A stretch of DNA of 64,000 nt from Symsagittifera roscoffensis (taxonomy: Eukaryota > Xenacoelomorpha > Acoela > Convolutidae), in contig NC_087063.1 of assembly GCF_963678635.1 (NCBI RefSeq), positions 69,356,727 to 69,420,726 on the forward strand, given 5' to 3'. Shown here piece by piece: positions 11,342-23,510 of the stretch. The stretch's first letter is position 1. Each line of letters begins with the position of its first letter. The notes beneath the pieces were generated by a model, which was not told the origin of the DNA, searched no databases, and worked only from the letters and a program-made list of their open reading frames with translations. The position numbers and the translations under genes were made by a program.

Positions 11342-13306
11342 TGCAATATTTGTGTGAAAACTATTTAATGGTAACTCTTTGAATGAAGATTGCGTTTTAA
11401 TGATTTATGTTACAGGCAGACGTTCGTTTGACAAATAAAATCCAAGTTTTGGGTTTTGACGATAGCAGCAAGTTTTGACAACAATAATCGATTTAGACGC
11501 AATTGATAGCTGGTCAAACAAGTTCTTTGAATGTGTAGCAATCAGCGATCCGTATCAAAACATGCAGTTCTGATAAAGCTGTCACAGCATGTATACGCCA
11601 CAATCCAATTAGCAAAACTCAAATAAATTGGCGTTCAAAGCAGCTTATTAGTCGTTCGACTGAACTTGTAGCGTTTTATTTTGCAAAACGAATATATTTT
11701 TGGTTACTATGTAAAAATAGGAAATATTTACAATTTGTTTTATCCTTGCCGCAGATGTCAATAACTGCATTGAAACAATGGAATTTAATTTTTCAGTTTT
11801 TTTGAAAATTTTGTTAGAAAACAGTCTGAGCAATTTTGTTTAAACAGGAAATGAAAGGTAACCTAATTCCCCTAACGCGGATAAAAGTTATTCTTTTTCA
11901 AATATGCATTTGGGGAGAGCGCAAGAGGAAAATTAGGTTACCATAAGGTGCGTCGCTTTCATATATTGAAAAATAAACATACGTTTCAAATATATACCTG
12001 TGACTCCCTAATTTACCTGCAGCAGAAATAGTACCAAGGAACCTTATTAGAGAGAGGGACATTACTCAATTAGGCGAAAAGTTACTTAAGATATTCCCAA
12101 AAAAGATACTCCAAAGACTTAGGGCAATGAAAAAAGGCTAGTCATTTTTTAGTCTAAAAAAAGCGGCAGGGTAAGAAACCGATATTTATAATATTAAAAT
12201 GTGGTGGTCATATAAAAACTTTGAGGTATTTATGTGGGTATATTGGGCAGAAAAATTCAGCAAGGGATTAAATTCGAGGACGGGTAAAGTAGATCAGGTA
12301 TGTGACAGAAAAGTAACAAGTTAATGCATTTTCAGGTAGCCATTGCTGCGTCTTTTTTGACTTAATTCACCATGGTTGAATATAATACAAGGGTAATAAA
12401 GTCAAAATTATACGGTCACCTAGCCTTTTTCAGCTTCAGCAGCTTTTAAATTAAGTTATTAAAGGGGTGACCATTGCGCCGCGTAAAATATCATTTTAAA
12501 AAAATTGATATAAAAGCTCATGGGTAAAAAATAGATAACAGACTAACGTTATTGCATTTTTTATTTCACAAAAAGACAAAAAAAACTTAGAAAGTTACAT
12601 GCAGAGTGAATGACTGAACGAACGTACAACGTATGCACTACTTACCAGTTGACAAAACTGCAAAAATATGAATCACATAGAGTAAAAGTTTTTTTAACGC
12701 GATGTGATTTTTATGAGCCAATTTAAATTATAAGTCATTAGCTCAGGTAGAGTTTTACGCCCATTAATAGTAGCTGACAGGCCTAAGCATGCAAAAAAAA
12801 TCAGCATTAAGTCCCCCAAAAACATAAAGCTAGTATTGAAGTCAGTTCTGTCTAGTCCCCCTGTCATATTTTTTCGCATTTTCAAAAATTATTCAACTGA
12901 ACAGTCCAAACTCACTCTGAAAAAACTTGTTGCTCCGACTATTTTTGAAGAAAACAAGACAGTTTGTATAAAAGGACAAAGCCATGAAGGTTCCGACTGC
13001 CCCTTTATCCATATCAAATAGTTTTTCGGAAAAAGAAAATATTGAAAATTTTGAAAATACCAAAAATCAAGTATCAAAATTATAATGATTTTTATAGCAT
13101 AAATCAGAATGCGGTCGATTTTGCCATTTTGAAACTTTGCTAAAAAAATTGGAGGTAAAAATATCTTCTTAATTTTGATTTCAGGGAAACGATATCTTCG
13201 ATAGGGCATAAAAATGTTTTGTTGAAAAAGATTATTTCAATCGCCGAAAATTGACTGAATAAAAAACTCACATTAAGCATAACTATTCTGTTTTCTTCGA
13301 ATGACG
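11342..13306. other. Intergenic AT-rich DNA
   Basis: Short frames only, none with domain character. I see no known repeat ends or RNA gene in this stretch. Confidence 0.5.
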
Positions 13307-13734
13307 CAGGGGCGGATTTAGGGGGGGGGGCGGACGTTTCTCTCTCAGGGATTCGACCCCCTGCCGACCCAAAAAGTCTCCCCCTTAGTACTTTTTAAGA
13401 ATCCATTTTTGGCCGATCGACCCTAATATTTTTCTAAAGTCGCCTTCGGCGCTAATATATACTAACTTTGAGTGGGAGTTCGCGCCAAAAAACGCGATTT
13501 TTTTTGTCAAAACTTTCCAAAAATCCAAAAAGTGCCCAAAAACGTTTTTTTTTACCTGTTTTTTCAAAAATTTGCCTGCGGCGCAGAAAATTTGGCCACA
13601 ACAGCGTCTTTTTAGTGCTCTAGGAGAGCTCGGAAAATCAATTTGGACAACCGAAAAAAACTCGTCAAAAATTTTCAAATTTTTTTTTGAAAATCCGCCC
13701 CCCCCCCCTCGAGAAAATCCTAGATCTGCCCCTG
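13307..13734 (-). mobile_element. hAT-type MITE, complete, with 8-bp target duplication
   Basis: The 428-bp element begins CAGGGGCGGATTTAGG and ends CCTAGATCTGCCCCTG, forming terminal inverted repeats. The 8 bases on each side are identical (GAATGACG). An 8-bp duplication with CAGGG-type termini is characteristic of the hAT superfamily. It has no coding capacity. Long G and C runs lie just inside the ends. Confidence 0.85.
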
Positions 13735-14747
13735 GAATGACGTAAAATTTGTGCTCGGGGTAGCTTTTTTCAGACAAATTTCCAGACAATTTTTAAAGAG
13801 ACATTTTTGACATAATTTTTTTAACATCAGCGGAAAGGTATTGATGTCCTGACTTCATTTTCAAAAAGATATTTCACCTGTGATTTTCAATTCTAGCAGT
13901 TGCATGGTTCTTAACACCATAGAGCTTTCTAGCTGAAAATCAGAATGACCAATTAGAGTCGAGAATCGTTTCAGGGGAATTACATTTATACAGGTTTTCC
14001 TTACTTTTCTCTGTCGGAAGTTATTTGAGAAAAAAATCATATGGAACTGATAACTTCATTTGTTGAGTTCTTTGGCTGTTATAACCAATTAAACAGTCTG
14101 GCAGGCAATCCACTTCAAATTTGGAGAGTCATTTTGAATTACCAAGCGCGTAATGTGGTTTTTGCGATTCGCAGACGATCTATGGTCACTTTTCGAATTG
14201 TTTTCACTTATTTCAGAGATTAAGTTATGTTGAGCGAAACTCAAAGCAGTTTGCTTTGCCTATGGAACTTTCGGATCTGTGTAACCAATTTTGAGTGGTG
14301 TGCTGCCAGTAGGTGGACAACAGCGTAAACAGTCAGTAAGTAGACAAAATTGACAATATTCAAACTTGAAAAAGGATATTGGAGGTAAAATCCGTCTTAG
14401 AAATCTATCCAAATTAGCCTGGGTCATACAATTGGCCGACAAACTCGAATCATTGGTCGAACCAGGTTGAATCATGGGTCAAACAAGCTTGAACGGAGTT
14501 AAATTATGGGGCCGAGCCATGAGTGGCATAGGGTCAAATAATGGGTAAAATTTAGCGTTTGCCGATTAATCTAGTAAATATGTGTGGTTGATTGGTAGTT
14601 AGCTAGACCAACATATTTGCTGATCATGTACACAAACTTTTCTGATTTTTTTTTGAAATCCGAGTGATGACTTGAAAGAATCAAAATTACGCTAAGGTTT
14701 AAAACAAAATTGTCAACTAACACGCAATAATTATCCCAAAATGATCA
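13735..14747. other. Intergenic DNA
   Basis: A short piece at 13740-13890 resembles the Helentron-like family (GTGCTCGGGGTAG, TTTTTGACATAATTTTTTT). The remainder shows nothing recognisable. Confidence 0.4.
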
Positions 14748-15284
14748 TGTTCCGACTTTCGTAGCGAACGTAACGGAATATTTGTGCTCGAGATGTTTTT
14801 TTTTCTTCAGACAAACTTCGACTTTTCAACAAACCATCTTTGACGGAATTTTTTTTAAATACCATTCAAAAGGTGTTGTTGTTTTGAGCTTAAATTTGAA
14901 AAGTTATTTCATGTCATGTTTATTTATGTCATTTTTTTGGTAAAGCTATGGCGGTTTTTAGATTGCCATTTTGGCCAAATTGGGAGAATTAACGCTCGAT
15001 ATATTTCGTGCTTTTAACGCGTACGCGGAAATTTAATCCGTCTTAGAAACCATTCTAAGTAGGTTGAAGGAAGCTTAGTTGCATTAGTTGCTTTGTTAGT
15101 AGGAGCGAAACCTTTCTCTTTGTACTTAATATGGCGTGTGGGGAATGATTTCAACAAAAAATCTCAAAATTGAAAAAAAAAGTTGTTTTTCATTACATTT
15201 AATTTTTTCACGATATTACTGTTCCATAGACCTTAAAAAGCAGTCAAAACATTCAGGGCTTCGCCTTGATACAAGCACACTTGG
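14748..15284 (+). repeat. Helentron-like repeat, near full-length copy
   Basis: About 537 bp from TGTTCCGACTTTCGTAGCG to GATACAAGCACACTTGG. Subterminal inverted repeats (GTTCCGACT at the start, AGTC-AAAAC near the end) and the 3' hairpin (GGGCTTCGCC) are present. Only 86 bases separate it from an inverted copy. Confidence 0.75.
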
Positions 15285-15370
15285 CTTAGTTCCGATTTGA
15301 AATAACTTTGACTTCACGAAAAACTGTCACACATAAAAAAAAGTATTTAGTTTTGATATCAAAACAATAA

Positions 15371-15894
15371 CAAGACTGGCCGTATTAGGGCGAGGCCCTG
15401 AATGTTCCGACTGCCTCTTAAGGTCTATGAAGCAGTTATCACATGAAAAAACTAATTTTTTAAATAAAAAATAAGGATTTTATTACTCTGAGATTTTTTG
15501 TGAAAATCATTGCCCCACACATCATATAAAGTACAAAGTGATAGATTTTGCTTGTAGTAACAAATCAATTATGGCAAGTAAGCCTCCTTCTACCAATTTG
15601 GAACAACTTCTCAGACCAATTAACTCTCCGCTTGCGCGTTAATAGCGCGAAAAATATCACGCGTTAATTGTCCCCAATTGGCCAAAATTTCAATCTTTAA
15701 ACCCCCATAACCTTACGAAAAACGATGACAGGTGAAATATTTTTCCAAATTTAAGCTCAGGACAACGATACGTTTTGAACGAAATAAAAAAATCCCGTCA
15801 AAAATGGCTAGTTAAAACGTCGAAATTTGTCTGAAGGAAAAAAACCCACCCCGAGCACAAATATTCCGTTACTTTTGTTACAAAAGTCAGAATA
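15371..15894 (-). repeat. Helentron-like repeat, near full-length inverted copy
   Basis: The reverse orientation of the 14748 copy: CAAGACTGGCCGTATTAGGGCGAGGCCCTG is the reversed 3' end and TTACTTTTGTTACAAAAGTCAGAAT the reversed 5' end. Together the two copies form a roughly 1.1-kb imperfect palindrome. Confidence 0.75.
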
Positions 15895-17654
15895 TTAACT
15901 TCAGATGTTCAAACAAATTTCATTCAGAAATTTTAGAAAAAAATGAACTCGCACTGAACAAAAAAAGTGACAAGCGTATTTCTTAATGTTCTCTGAAAGT
16001 CGGAACGACAAGAGTAGCTCGTTTGTTATGGTGATAACAAGTTTTGACAATAATTGACTTCATATTTGACAATAATGGACTTTTTATGATACTACACTTG
16101 ACCTTCTGCATTTTTTTTTTGTGAGGTAGTACCGAAAAATCGACACATATCCAAAGTCCTTCTCACTCTTGGAGAGTGGTAGAAACAATAAAAAGTAGTG
16201 ATTATTAGTTTTATCCGAGAAAAACTGTCGAATTGAAAGCTTTGGACATTTTGGTCCCAATTCGGATGTTGCCGATTCGGGTAAAAAAAACTCTCCGAGG
16301 CGCTATCAATGATTTAATCCATTAATTCATCTCATGAGCAGGATACTCGTGAGTACTGAGTCAGACGGGTATAGATCAGATCAAGCGGAGCTATACATCA
16401 ACGAACGCGAACAGAAAGAGACTATGGGAAGTAATATTCTGCTATGATCAGTCAGTAGAAGTACAGCAAAACTTGTCAGAAGCTAATCATTTGAATGAAC
16501 AGGGACAGACCAAAATATCCCTCATTCATCTGCCCAACTTAACTTGACTTTATTTCTCTTTCATAGATCATGGACCTTTTTGAACGTGAAAAAAAAACGT
16601 AGAAAAATTGTTAGATTTGAACTTTATTCATAGTAAACAATGATAAAAATAAGCATCAAATGTCAAATATAGCGTATAATGACATACAGCGCATAAAATG
16701 ACACAGCGGATAATGCCGCTTGGGCAGTTAGCGTAAGTACACTCTTAAAATGTTCACGTGTTCTTACTTGAAAAATTGCGTGTTTAAAAAGACCACGGAG
16801 CTACTTGAAGTTTCAATTAAAACACGTAATTTTTCAATTGTTTTTTTTTTCAAACGTAACAACGAGAGCATTGAATTGCGCACGAGTTTTAACTTGAGTT
16901 TTTGTGGAAAAAAAACATGAAAACTCAAGTGTTTTTTTTAGGTTATAGTCGATTGCTCGGCTCTTTTCAACTTCGCTCCACATTTCAAAGCTTCTATTCA
17001 GTAGTTGTTTTACGTTTTATTATTGCTAAATGCGTGATGTTACGAAGATAGTTATGATAGGAATGAATTTGTTCACAATAGTTAGTTGGATCACAATGCC
17101 AAATTTCACTGCATTATGCCTATGTTGAAATGGTTTTTTTAAAGTTGAATTTCATATATGGGGAAAGTGGAAAAGAGCCGATTGCTCACATGTTTTTGTA
17201 CATTCAACTTATACTTGAGTTCCAGCGAGTGATGTTCGCAATGTTAGGGCACCTACTGGGAGTTCATATTTACTTGGGTATTCCATCATAGCAACCCAGG
17301 CCAAGAAAAAAACGTGTATGATAAATGTCTAAACAGTGTTGGATAACGATATGTGTGGTAAAAGTCAAAACGAGCAAAATAACATTTTTTAGCACAAGCA
17401 CAAAAGATTGAATGAATAAAATTTAAGGTCCAATCAAGAAAGTTGTTACCGTTGAACGCCAAGTAGAGTGGAATTACGACGGGATAGTGGATTAGTTTTT
17501 AGTCTAATTTAGTCTAATAGTCGAGAAGATATCATATAAAAACACATCTAGAACCGATACCTACATCTAGAAAATATCAAAAGCTAATCAACTAAATTTT
17601 TCATTGTTCCAAACTCATATATGGTAGGAATAGAAATTTGAATTTGGGTGTGTT
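15895..17654. other. Intergenic DNA with short inverted repeats
   Basis: It holds one copy of a repeated segment (16250-16355, listed separately) and related motifs in opposite orientation (GATTGCTCGGCTCTTTTC near 16952 and GAAAAGAGCCGATTGCTC near 17171). No gene is visible. Confidence 0.45.
16250..16355 (-). repeat. Dispersed repeat segment, inverted partner of 17795-17940
   Basis: The reverse complement is nearly identical over about 90 bases to 17850-17937 (shared landmarks GATAGCGCC, CCCGAATCGGCAACATCCGA, CTGCTCATGAGATGAATTAA). It is a separate small repeat family; no ends are defined. Confidence 0.65.
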
Positions 17655-18155
17655 CAGGGGCGGATCTAGGATTTTCTCGAGGGGGGGCGGATTTTCAAAA
17701 AATTTTCCAAAATTTTGACCTTTTTTTTTTTAGGTCGACCAAAGCACTGTTTAGCCCCTATGTTGGCTAAATTTTCTGCGCCGAAAATGATCAGAAAATT
17801 ATATAAGGGCAGGATATTTGGGCGAGGCAGGATATTTAATTTATCCTGCTCATGAGATGAATTAAATCTTTGATAGCGCCTGAGAGAGTTTTTTTCACCC
17901 GAATCGGCAACATCCGAATTGGGATCATAATGTCCAAAATTTTGACAAAAAAAATGCGTTTTTTTGGCGCGCGCTCCCCCTCAAAAATAGCATATATTGG
18001 CGCCTAAGGCGCCTTTAGAAAAATTTAAGGGTCGGTCGGCCAAAAAATGGATTTCTGAAAAAGTATCAAAGGGGGGACCCTTTGGGTCGGCAGGGGGTCA
18101 AATCCCTGAGGGGGGGCGTCCGCCCCCCCCCCGCTTCCCCCTAAATCCGCCCCTG
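17655..18155 (+). mobile_element. hAT-type MITE carrying a nested repeat
   Basis: Termini CAGGGGCGGATCTAGG and CCTAAATCCGCCCCTG. Flanks GGTGTGTT and GTTGTGTT match at 7 of 8 bases, again a hAT-size target duplication. About 145 bases at 17795-17940 are not part of the MITE and match the segment at 16250-16355, so one repeat is nested in the other. Confidence 0.8.
17795..17940 (+). repeat. Repeat segment nested in hAT MITE
   Basis: The insert inside the MITE contains two GGCAGGATATTT motifs and the GATAGCGCC...CCGAATCGGCAACATCC core shared in inverted form with 16250-16355. Confidence 0.65.
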
Positions 18156-18363
18156 GTTGTGTTTTTCCACGTAATTTTGACTGACAATGTGAGAAATTGT
18201 AGAAAGAGGTGAGATATCAAATTTAAGCACTTCTTGTTGTAGTTTGAGCTGCAATAATAAATGTTACAATTTTTTTTTTAATTTTGAGATAAATCGGATA
18301 GCTTTTTTGGGCAAAATTTCGATTTTTATGAGATAATGTATGTACAATTAGTTAAGTTTTATC

Positions 18364-18756
18364 CAGGGGTTGAATATAATTTTTTCGAGGGAGGGGGCGG
18401 ATTTTCAATAAGCTTTCGAAAATTGTGTCGACACTTTTTTAGGACCAAATTGATTTTCCGATCACTACCAGAACACTATAATGACCCTATTTTGACAAAA
18501 AAAAATTCGCACAGGCAAATTTTTGAAAAAGCAGGTAAAAAAGCCGTTTTTGACGTTGCTTGGAAAATTTCGCCAAAAAATTGCGTTTTTTTCGGCGTGC
18601 ACTTCCCTTCAAAAGTAGTTTATATTGGCACCGAAGGTGCCTTTAGAAAAAATTTACGGTTGGCCGGCCTAAAATGGGCCTTTTGGTAGGTGAAGGGTTC
18701 GAATCCTTGAGAGGGGAGGGGGATGTCGGCCCATTCCCCACTCTTAAATCCGCCCC
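18364..18756 (+). repeat. hAT-type MITE, degenerate copy
   Basis: Left end CAGGGGTTGAATATAA and right end CTTAAATCCGCCCC, both eroded. The internal landmarks (TCGAGGGAGGGGGCGGATTTTC, TTCGAATCCTTGAGAGGGG) identify the family. The TTCGAATCC here is part of the MITE, not a tRNA. Confidence 0.65.
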
Positions 18757-19029
18757 ATATTTATCTAATGCAACTAAAAAAGAACATGATTTATTTCTCA
18801 CCAATATAATTACTTTTAAAAACGCAAAAAACGCTCTCCTAAAATTCAAGATCAACAGCGTGATTTACCCTTGCATCCCACTTTCTTTTCCTGAATTTTT
18901 TTTCCTATAATTACCACAGTCAAATGTTGTGCTGCTTGCAGAGCGGTCAGCTAATCGTATTCGAAATTTGATAATACTTCAATAAAATAATTTTGTACAG
19001 CCCTAATAATCCAATCACTGTTAAAGTCT

Positions 19030-19150
19030 TTGCCAAAAGTGAAAAAAGCCCCTTTTTGACCTTTTTTGAGAAAAAGCCCCTTTTGACCTTTTTGATAAAA
19101 AAACCTTTTTGACCTTTTTGAGAAAAAGCCCCCTCTCTGACCTTTTTGTT
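19030..19150 (+). repeat. Short minisatellite, about four 26-29 bp units
   Basis: Imperfect tandem units of the form GAAAAAGCCCCTTTTGACCTTTTTGA. It is low-complexity DNA with no coding use. Confidence 0.75.
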
Positions 19151-19312
19151 GACAAAAGTTACATAAGCTTAATTATTGATTTAAATGTTTTTAAGAGTGG
19201 AAGTTCTTTACCCTAAGGGCATGGGGGAATAGTTAGCAAAAACCCATGTATGAGTCAAGATTGACGTCTTTTAGCCTTGTGAAACTTAAGTTCTGAGCTT
19301 CAAGGCACGGTG

Positions 19313-20146
19313 CATATACAAAACAGACCCATACAAAACAGTCCAATAAAAAATAGTCCGAAAAAACATGTAATGGAGGAAAAACCGGTCCAATACAAAA
19401 CAGCTTGGCTTAAGGTCGGCGGTGGGCGCGCTGCGAGCGCGTCGCCACTTCGCGGCGATAACCGGCTCTAAATTACGTATTAAGTCGTACACTCTATTGG
19501 CAGGCTCGCAACACGTTGGCGCGACTGCGGCGGTCACTATTTTGTTCATTATGTTTGTTGAACAAAGGAAAATTCTCGGCGTACCGGCTTGTTAAAACAA
19601 TTATTATTGGGACTTTTTTTCAAACTGTTTTTATTGGAATGTTTTTTTAGTTCATTTTCAGGGTGCCATACATGAAACCGACGGGACTTGAAGCCGAATC
19701 GTATAATGAGGGACTTCAAGCAGAACATTTTGAAAAAAAGTTATGAAATATGATTAATTTGAAAACTGTTTTGATCTCAATTTTCTCAATTTCATCAGCT
19801 TGCTTAACAAATTATTGGCTTCTTAATTATTTTTGAGCCTCTAATTGATGTTTAGGAATATGAAAATCTGAAACATTTTTCATAGGGTTTTTAATGTGTA
19901 TAATTTATGCATTTCAAAATCCGGATTATCTAACTTTCTGATGCCAAACTTAAGTGGTGCATTGTCATGAAGAACGCTCATGACGAACTGTACTTGCCTA
20001 TTTTTTTTTCAAAATAAATATTGTAATGATAAAAATTATCGTTTTTTGGTGATTGTAATGTTTAAATTTCGGCTTGAAGTCCGTCGGCTTGTTGTCCTGG
20101 ACCCCGTTTCCGGACTGTTTTGTATGGGACTGTTTTGTACAGACAC
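19313..20146. repeat. Inverted-repeat-bounded block with GC-rich core
   Basis: TATACAAAACAGACCCATACAAAACAGTCC at the left is the reverse complement, with few changes, of GGACTGTTTTGTATGGGACTGTTTTGTACA at 20117-20146. A markedly GC-rich patch lies inside at 19405-19545 (for example GGTGGGCGCGCTGCGAGCGCG). It may be a small transposon, but I find no target duplication. Confidence 0.45.
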
Positions 20147-20935
20147 GCCGCAGCACATCTTATGGTTTTGTATCAAACAGCAAAATACTGCGACACAGTA
20201 AGAGCTTACCTTTAAACCAACTGGTAAAGAAACCAATTTTTAAACAATATATGCGTTGGAGCCAACAAAATTTTCATAAATACTGGAAAATTTTGGTCTC
20301 TGCTTGGAATGATTTCAAAATTGAACAAAAACTACTGTAGACGTAATTCAGAAATGCAATAGCGATTTATTCAGTTTTTAACCGTAAAATGTATTCAAAA
20401 TACATAATGACCAGATGGTTTTATTGGCGGTTTATGAGCAAGAATTAAATTCTGTGTGGTTGATGCAAAAAACAATGAAACGAAAAAAACTCGCCACTTG
20501 TATTAAGTATACATTACAAGCGACCACGTCTGTTGCAAAGTATCAGTGCAAAGCAAATTGTATTGACTCGATAGCTAATAAATTGTGCTGAAATTTTTTG
20601 AAGTTTTATGCCAACTAAGTTAAAAGCGCTATTAGGAATTTGCTCAACCAAAGCTTTCAATAAGTTTGCAACGAGTAAGTGCTTATATATTTCACAATCA
20701 CTTCTAGTTTCAACTAAAATAGAATGGGAATACAGTTTTCCCAAAGTTTCAGTTTAAAGGCCAGAAGCTACCAGTGAAGTGTTTGTGTTTGGATAAAATT
20801 CTGATCACCTAAATCCAAGTTTTTCCGTGCCGCGTTTATTGATAAGAGCTGGAAGAGTGTTCTAATTTGTGTGTCATTGGTTCACTCTCAGAAGCGCACA
20901 GAAAACACGCCAATAGCTTTTCGGGTTAGCTTTGA
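20147..20935. other. Intergenic DNA
   Basis: I see no recognisable repeat or gene here. Confidence 0.4.
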
Positions 20936-21259
20936 ATGAACAAGATTGTATTTAGCGCTAGAATAATTTATGGCATGTTTTTATCCCGGCCAGGGCCAGG
21001 TTGTGGTTTTATGATCAGACGGTGTTTGATCTTTGGTATCTTTGGCAAAGATCACCGATCTTTGGTATTTTCTGAGCCAAAGTATGCAAAACCAAAAAAA
21101 CGTCTGCTCGACCCCTCCGGCGAACCAGGAAAGCTTATCCGCGACCAGCGCAACCGAAGCTTAAAGTATCTCCGGCCGACCGACCGGGCGACTCCACTGA
21201 TGCATTACAAAATGCGATTAAATGACATGGTAAAAGATCCCGAAAATCTCACCCAGCTA
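20936..21259 (+). other. Possible coding remnant interrupted by a MITE
   Basis: An open frame whose second half has coding-like composition (around KKRLLDPSGEPGKLIRDQRN and ATPLMHYKMRLNDMVKDPEN), richer in GC than its surroundings. It runs straight into a hAT MITE at 21260. I recognise no family. It could be an exon of a disrupted gene or chance. Confidence 0.25.
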
Positions 21260-21640
21260 CAGGGGCGGAACTAGGATTTTCTCGAGGAGGGGGGGGCTGA
21301 TTTTGAAAAAAATTCAAAAATTTTGTCGACCTTTTTTTTGGGTCGACCAACTTGGTTTTTGAGCTCGCCCAAATCACTGTAAAGAACCTATTTTAACAAA
21401 TATTTTTCTGAAAAAAGAGACCAAAAAGGCTTTTTTAATTTTTTTGGAAACTTTTGAAAATTTTGACCATAAAATTTTTTTTTCGGCGCGCGCTTCCCCC
21501 TCAAAATTAGTATATTTTGGCGCCCAAGGAACCTTTAGAAAAATTTTGGGGAGAGAAATTCAAAAAAGTACAAAGGGGGGAAACTTTCCCTTTGCGTCGT
21601 CAAGGGGTCGACTCCCTGAGAGAAGCGGCATCCGCTGCCC
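21260..21640 (+). mobile_element. hAT-type MITE, right end lost in gap
   Basis: It begins CAGGGGCGGAACTAGGATTTTCTCGAGG and follows the family through GGCGCGCGCTTCCCCCTC and the GTCGACTCCCTGAGAG block near the right end. The terminal bases fall in the run of N. Confidence 0.7.
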
Positions 21641-21840
21641 NNNNNNNNNNNNNNNNNNNNNNNNNNNNNNNNNNNNNNNNNNNNNNNNNNNNNNNNNNNN
21701 NNNNNNNNNNNNNNNNNNNNNNNNNNNNNNNNNNNNNNNNNNNNNNNNNNNNNNNNNNNNNNNNNNNNNNNNNNNNNNNNNNNNNNNNNNNNNNNNNNNN
21801 NNNNNNNNNNNNNNNNNNNNNNNNNNNNNNNNNNNNNNNN
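21641..21840. other. Assembly gap, 200 N
   Basis: Exactly 200 N, a conventional placeholder length, directly after the C-rich end of a MITE. The true length is unknown. Confidence 0.98.
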
Positions 21841-22845
21841 GCTTTAATTGTTTTCCTTGCAGTGCACGGAAAACTTGAAGAGACTGCTTAATCTTCGATC
21901 AGATTTTAGACCGAACCGATCTAACGAATTTTTTTTTAGTAAATTCTCTTTTTGGCTTGAAAAGACAAAGGAAACTTTTCGAGATTGACAGGTCGTTGAC
22001 CCAACTACTTCGCTTCAGGTAGTCAGCAGTAAAACATCTAGTTACTGGTTTATTGGAGTTGTCACAACTCAGAAATCAAATCATTGATTAACTGATATCG
22101 ACTCCACAATTTTGGCTATACTATTGGCTACGGAAACGGGCTGTTTGCTTATTGATTAGAACCACTGATTAGCAGTAGGAGTTCAGTCAATTTGAAAACT
22201 TTAGAAGTGCTAGAAGTTTTTTCTATGGCATCCTTCAGATGAGTAGCAAGAAGTGCAGCTTAAGTTCAAACTTGAGAAATCCTAGCAACTTCATTTGCGC
22301 TATTTTCGCATTTCCGATGACAAACCAAAATGAAAGTTAAAATTGTGTTATTGAATGCAGAAAAACTCAACTGAAAAAACAATGAGCTATTATCAAGCAT
22401 ATATAGGTCAAATTGAACTCTTGGTTACTCAAAATTGCTTCTAGCGATCGTGAGCTGATTCTAAAGCGGCAATAGTACAGCTCCATAGGTAGTGGATCGT
22501 CTCAATGCTGACCACTGAATCACAAGATCATTTTAATTGAAAAGCTTGCCCGAACAGTATAGGAGCGAGAACACCTGCTGGGTCAAAAACAGGAAACAAA
22601 AAACCTAGAACAAATCGCTGTGTAACAAATAACATTTTAACGAGTACGCAATTATTTTCTCTGCTTGAAACCAACGTATCAAAGACGGAGTTTCAGTTCA
22701 GACCTATACTTGCAAAGCTGTTTCTGATCTGTTTGGGTGGTAAATTTAACTAAAGTGTTAGCAACACTGACTTTAGCACATTTCAGTTTCGTTGATTAAA
22801 TTTAGTGCAGTTCAGTGCAACTCAGGAAGTAGACCATCGAGGACC
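21841..22845. other. Intergenic DNA upstream of retroelement remnant
   Basis: No open frame or clear domain. It may contain further decayed BEL/Pao sequence that I cannot recognise. Confidence 0.3.
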
Positions 22846-23510
22846 GATCGAATGGGCATACGAACAGCAACAGGAGTGGTTTGGTTTCGTCCCTGAAAGA
22901 AATCGAGATGTTTCAAATCAAGGAACAATCTTGCTCTAATAACATCTCATTACCATGATTTCGCCACCAATGAAAAAGCAAGTTACCAAAAAACATGGTT
23001 TTTACCCAATCAAAGGTACTTGCAAGTTAATGGATAAAGCATTGTCTAAGACGGTTTGTTTAGTGGAGCAATCGTTAAATTTCCGTCCAATCGACGCAAT
23101 CATTGGTAGTTGCAAGTTAATGGATGAATTTTTGCAACCACGTCCAATATCGCCTCTTGGTCCCAATTCAACTCAACTGGAAACGTTAACGCCTATTCAT
23201 TTCTTCTTAGTTGAGCTCTTAATAGTTTTCCATTCCGAAAGCGCTATGTGAGAGCACAAGCTTACGCAATTGCTATTTGGCGGGTTTGGCTGAGGGAGTA
23301 CGTCCATTCCTTGGTTAAGCGGTCAAAATTGCATGCCGACTTGACCAGTTACTTATGAACTGGTGATCTCATTTGGATAGTCGATCCAAGCAGCCCTCGT
23401 AGGCACTACTCTTCAGGTTGAGTAACTGCATTCCACTACGGCAGTGAAAACATCGAGCGTTCAGCAAACATTTATCGGGTCAATTGGTAAGGCTCCGCAA
23501 TAAAGTCGCT
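22846..23510 (+). pseudogene. BEL/Pao pol fragment, integrase C-terminal region
   Basis: Read with stops and possible shifts, this stretch resembles the end of a BEL/Pao integrase: a segment ending SPLGPNSTQLETLTPIHFFL matches the 'LNSRP...LTPGHFLIG' region that closes the catalytic core. After it come YVHSLVKRSKLHADLTS and TGDLIWIVDPSSPRRHYSSG, matching the 'W...Y+..LQ.RSKW' and 'GDLV.I.D....W..GRV' strands of the C-terminal domain. Several stop codons break it. The upstream polymerase domains are not visible, so this is a short dead fragment. BEL/Pao elements are known only from animals, which helps place the genome. The call rests on motif order and not on an alignment. Confidence 0.55.

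Noticed and set aside
18690-18712. GGGTTCGAATCC, a tRNA T-arm look-alike
   Set aside because: It is a conserved internal part of the hAT MITE family and varies between copies.
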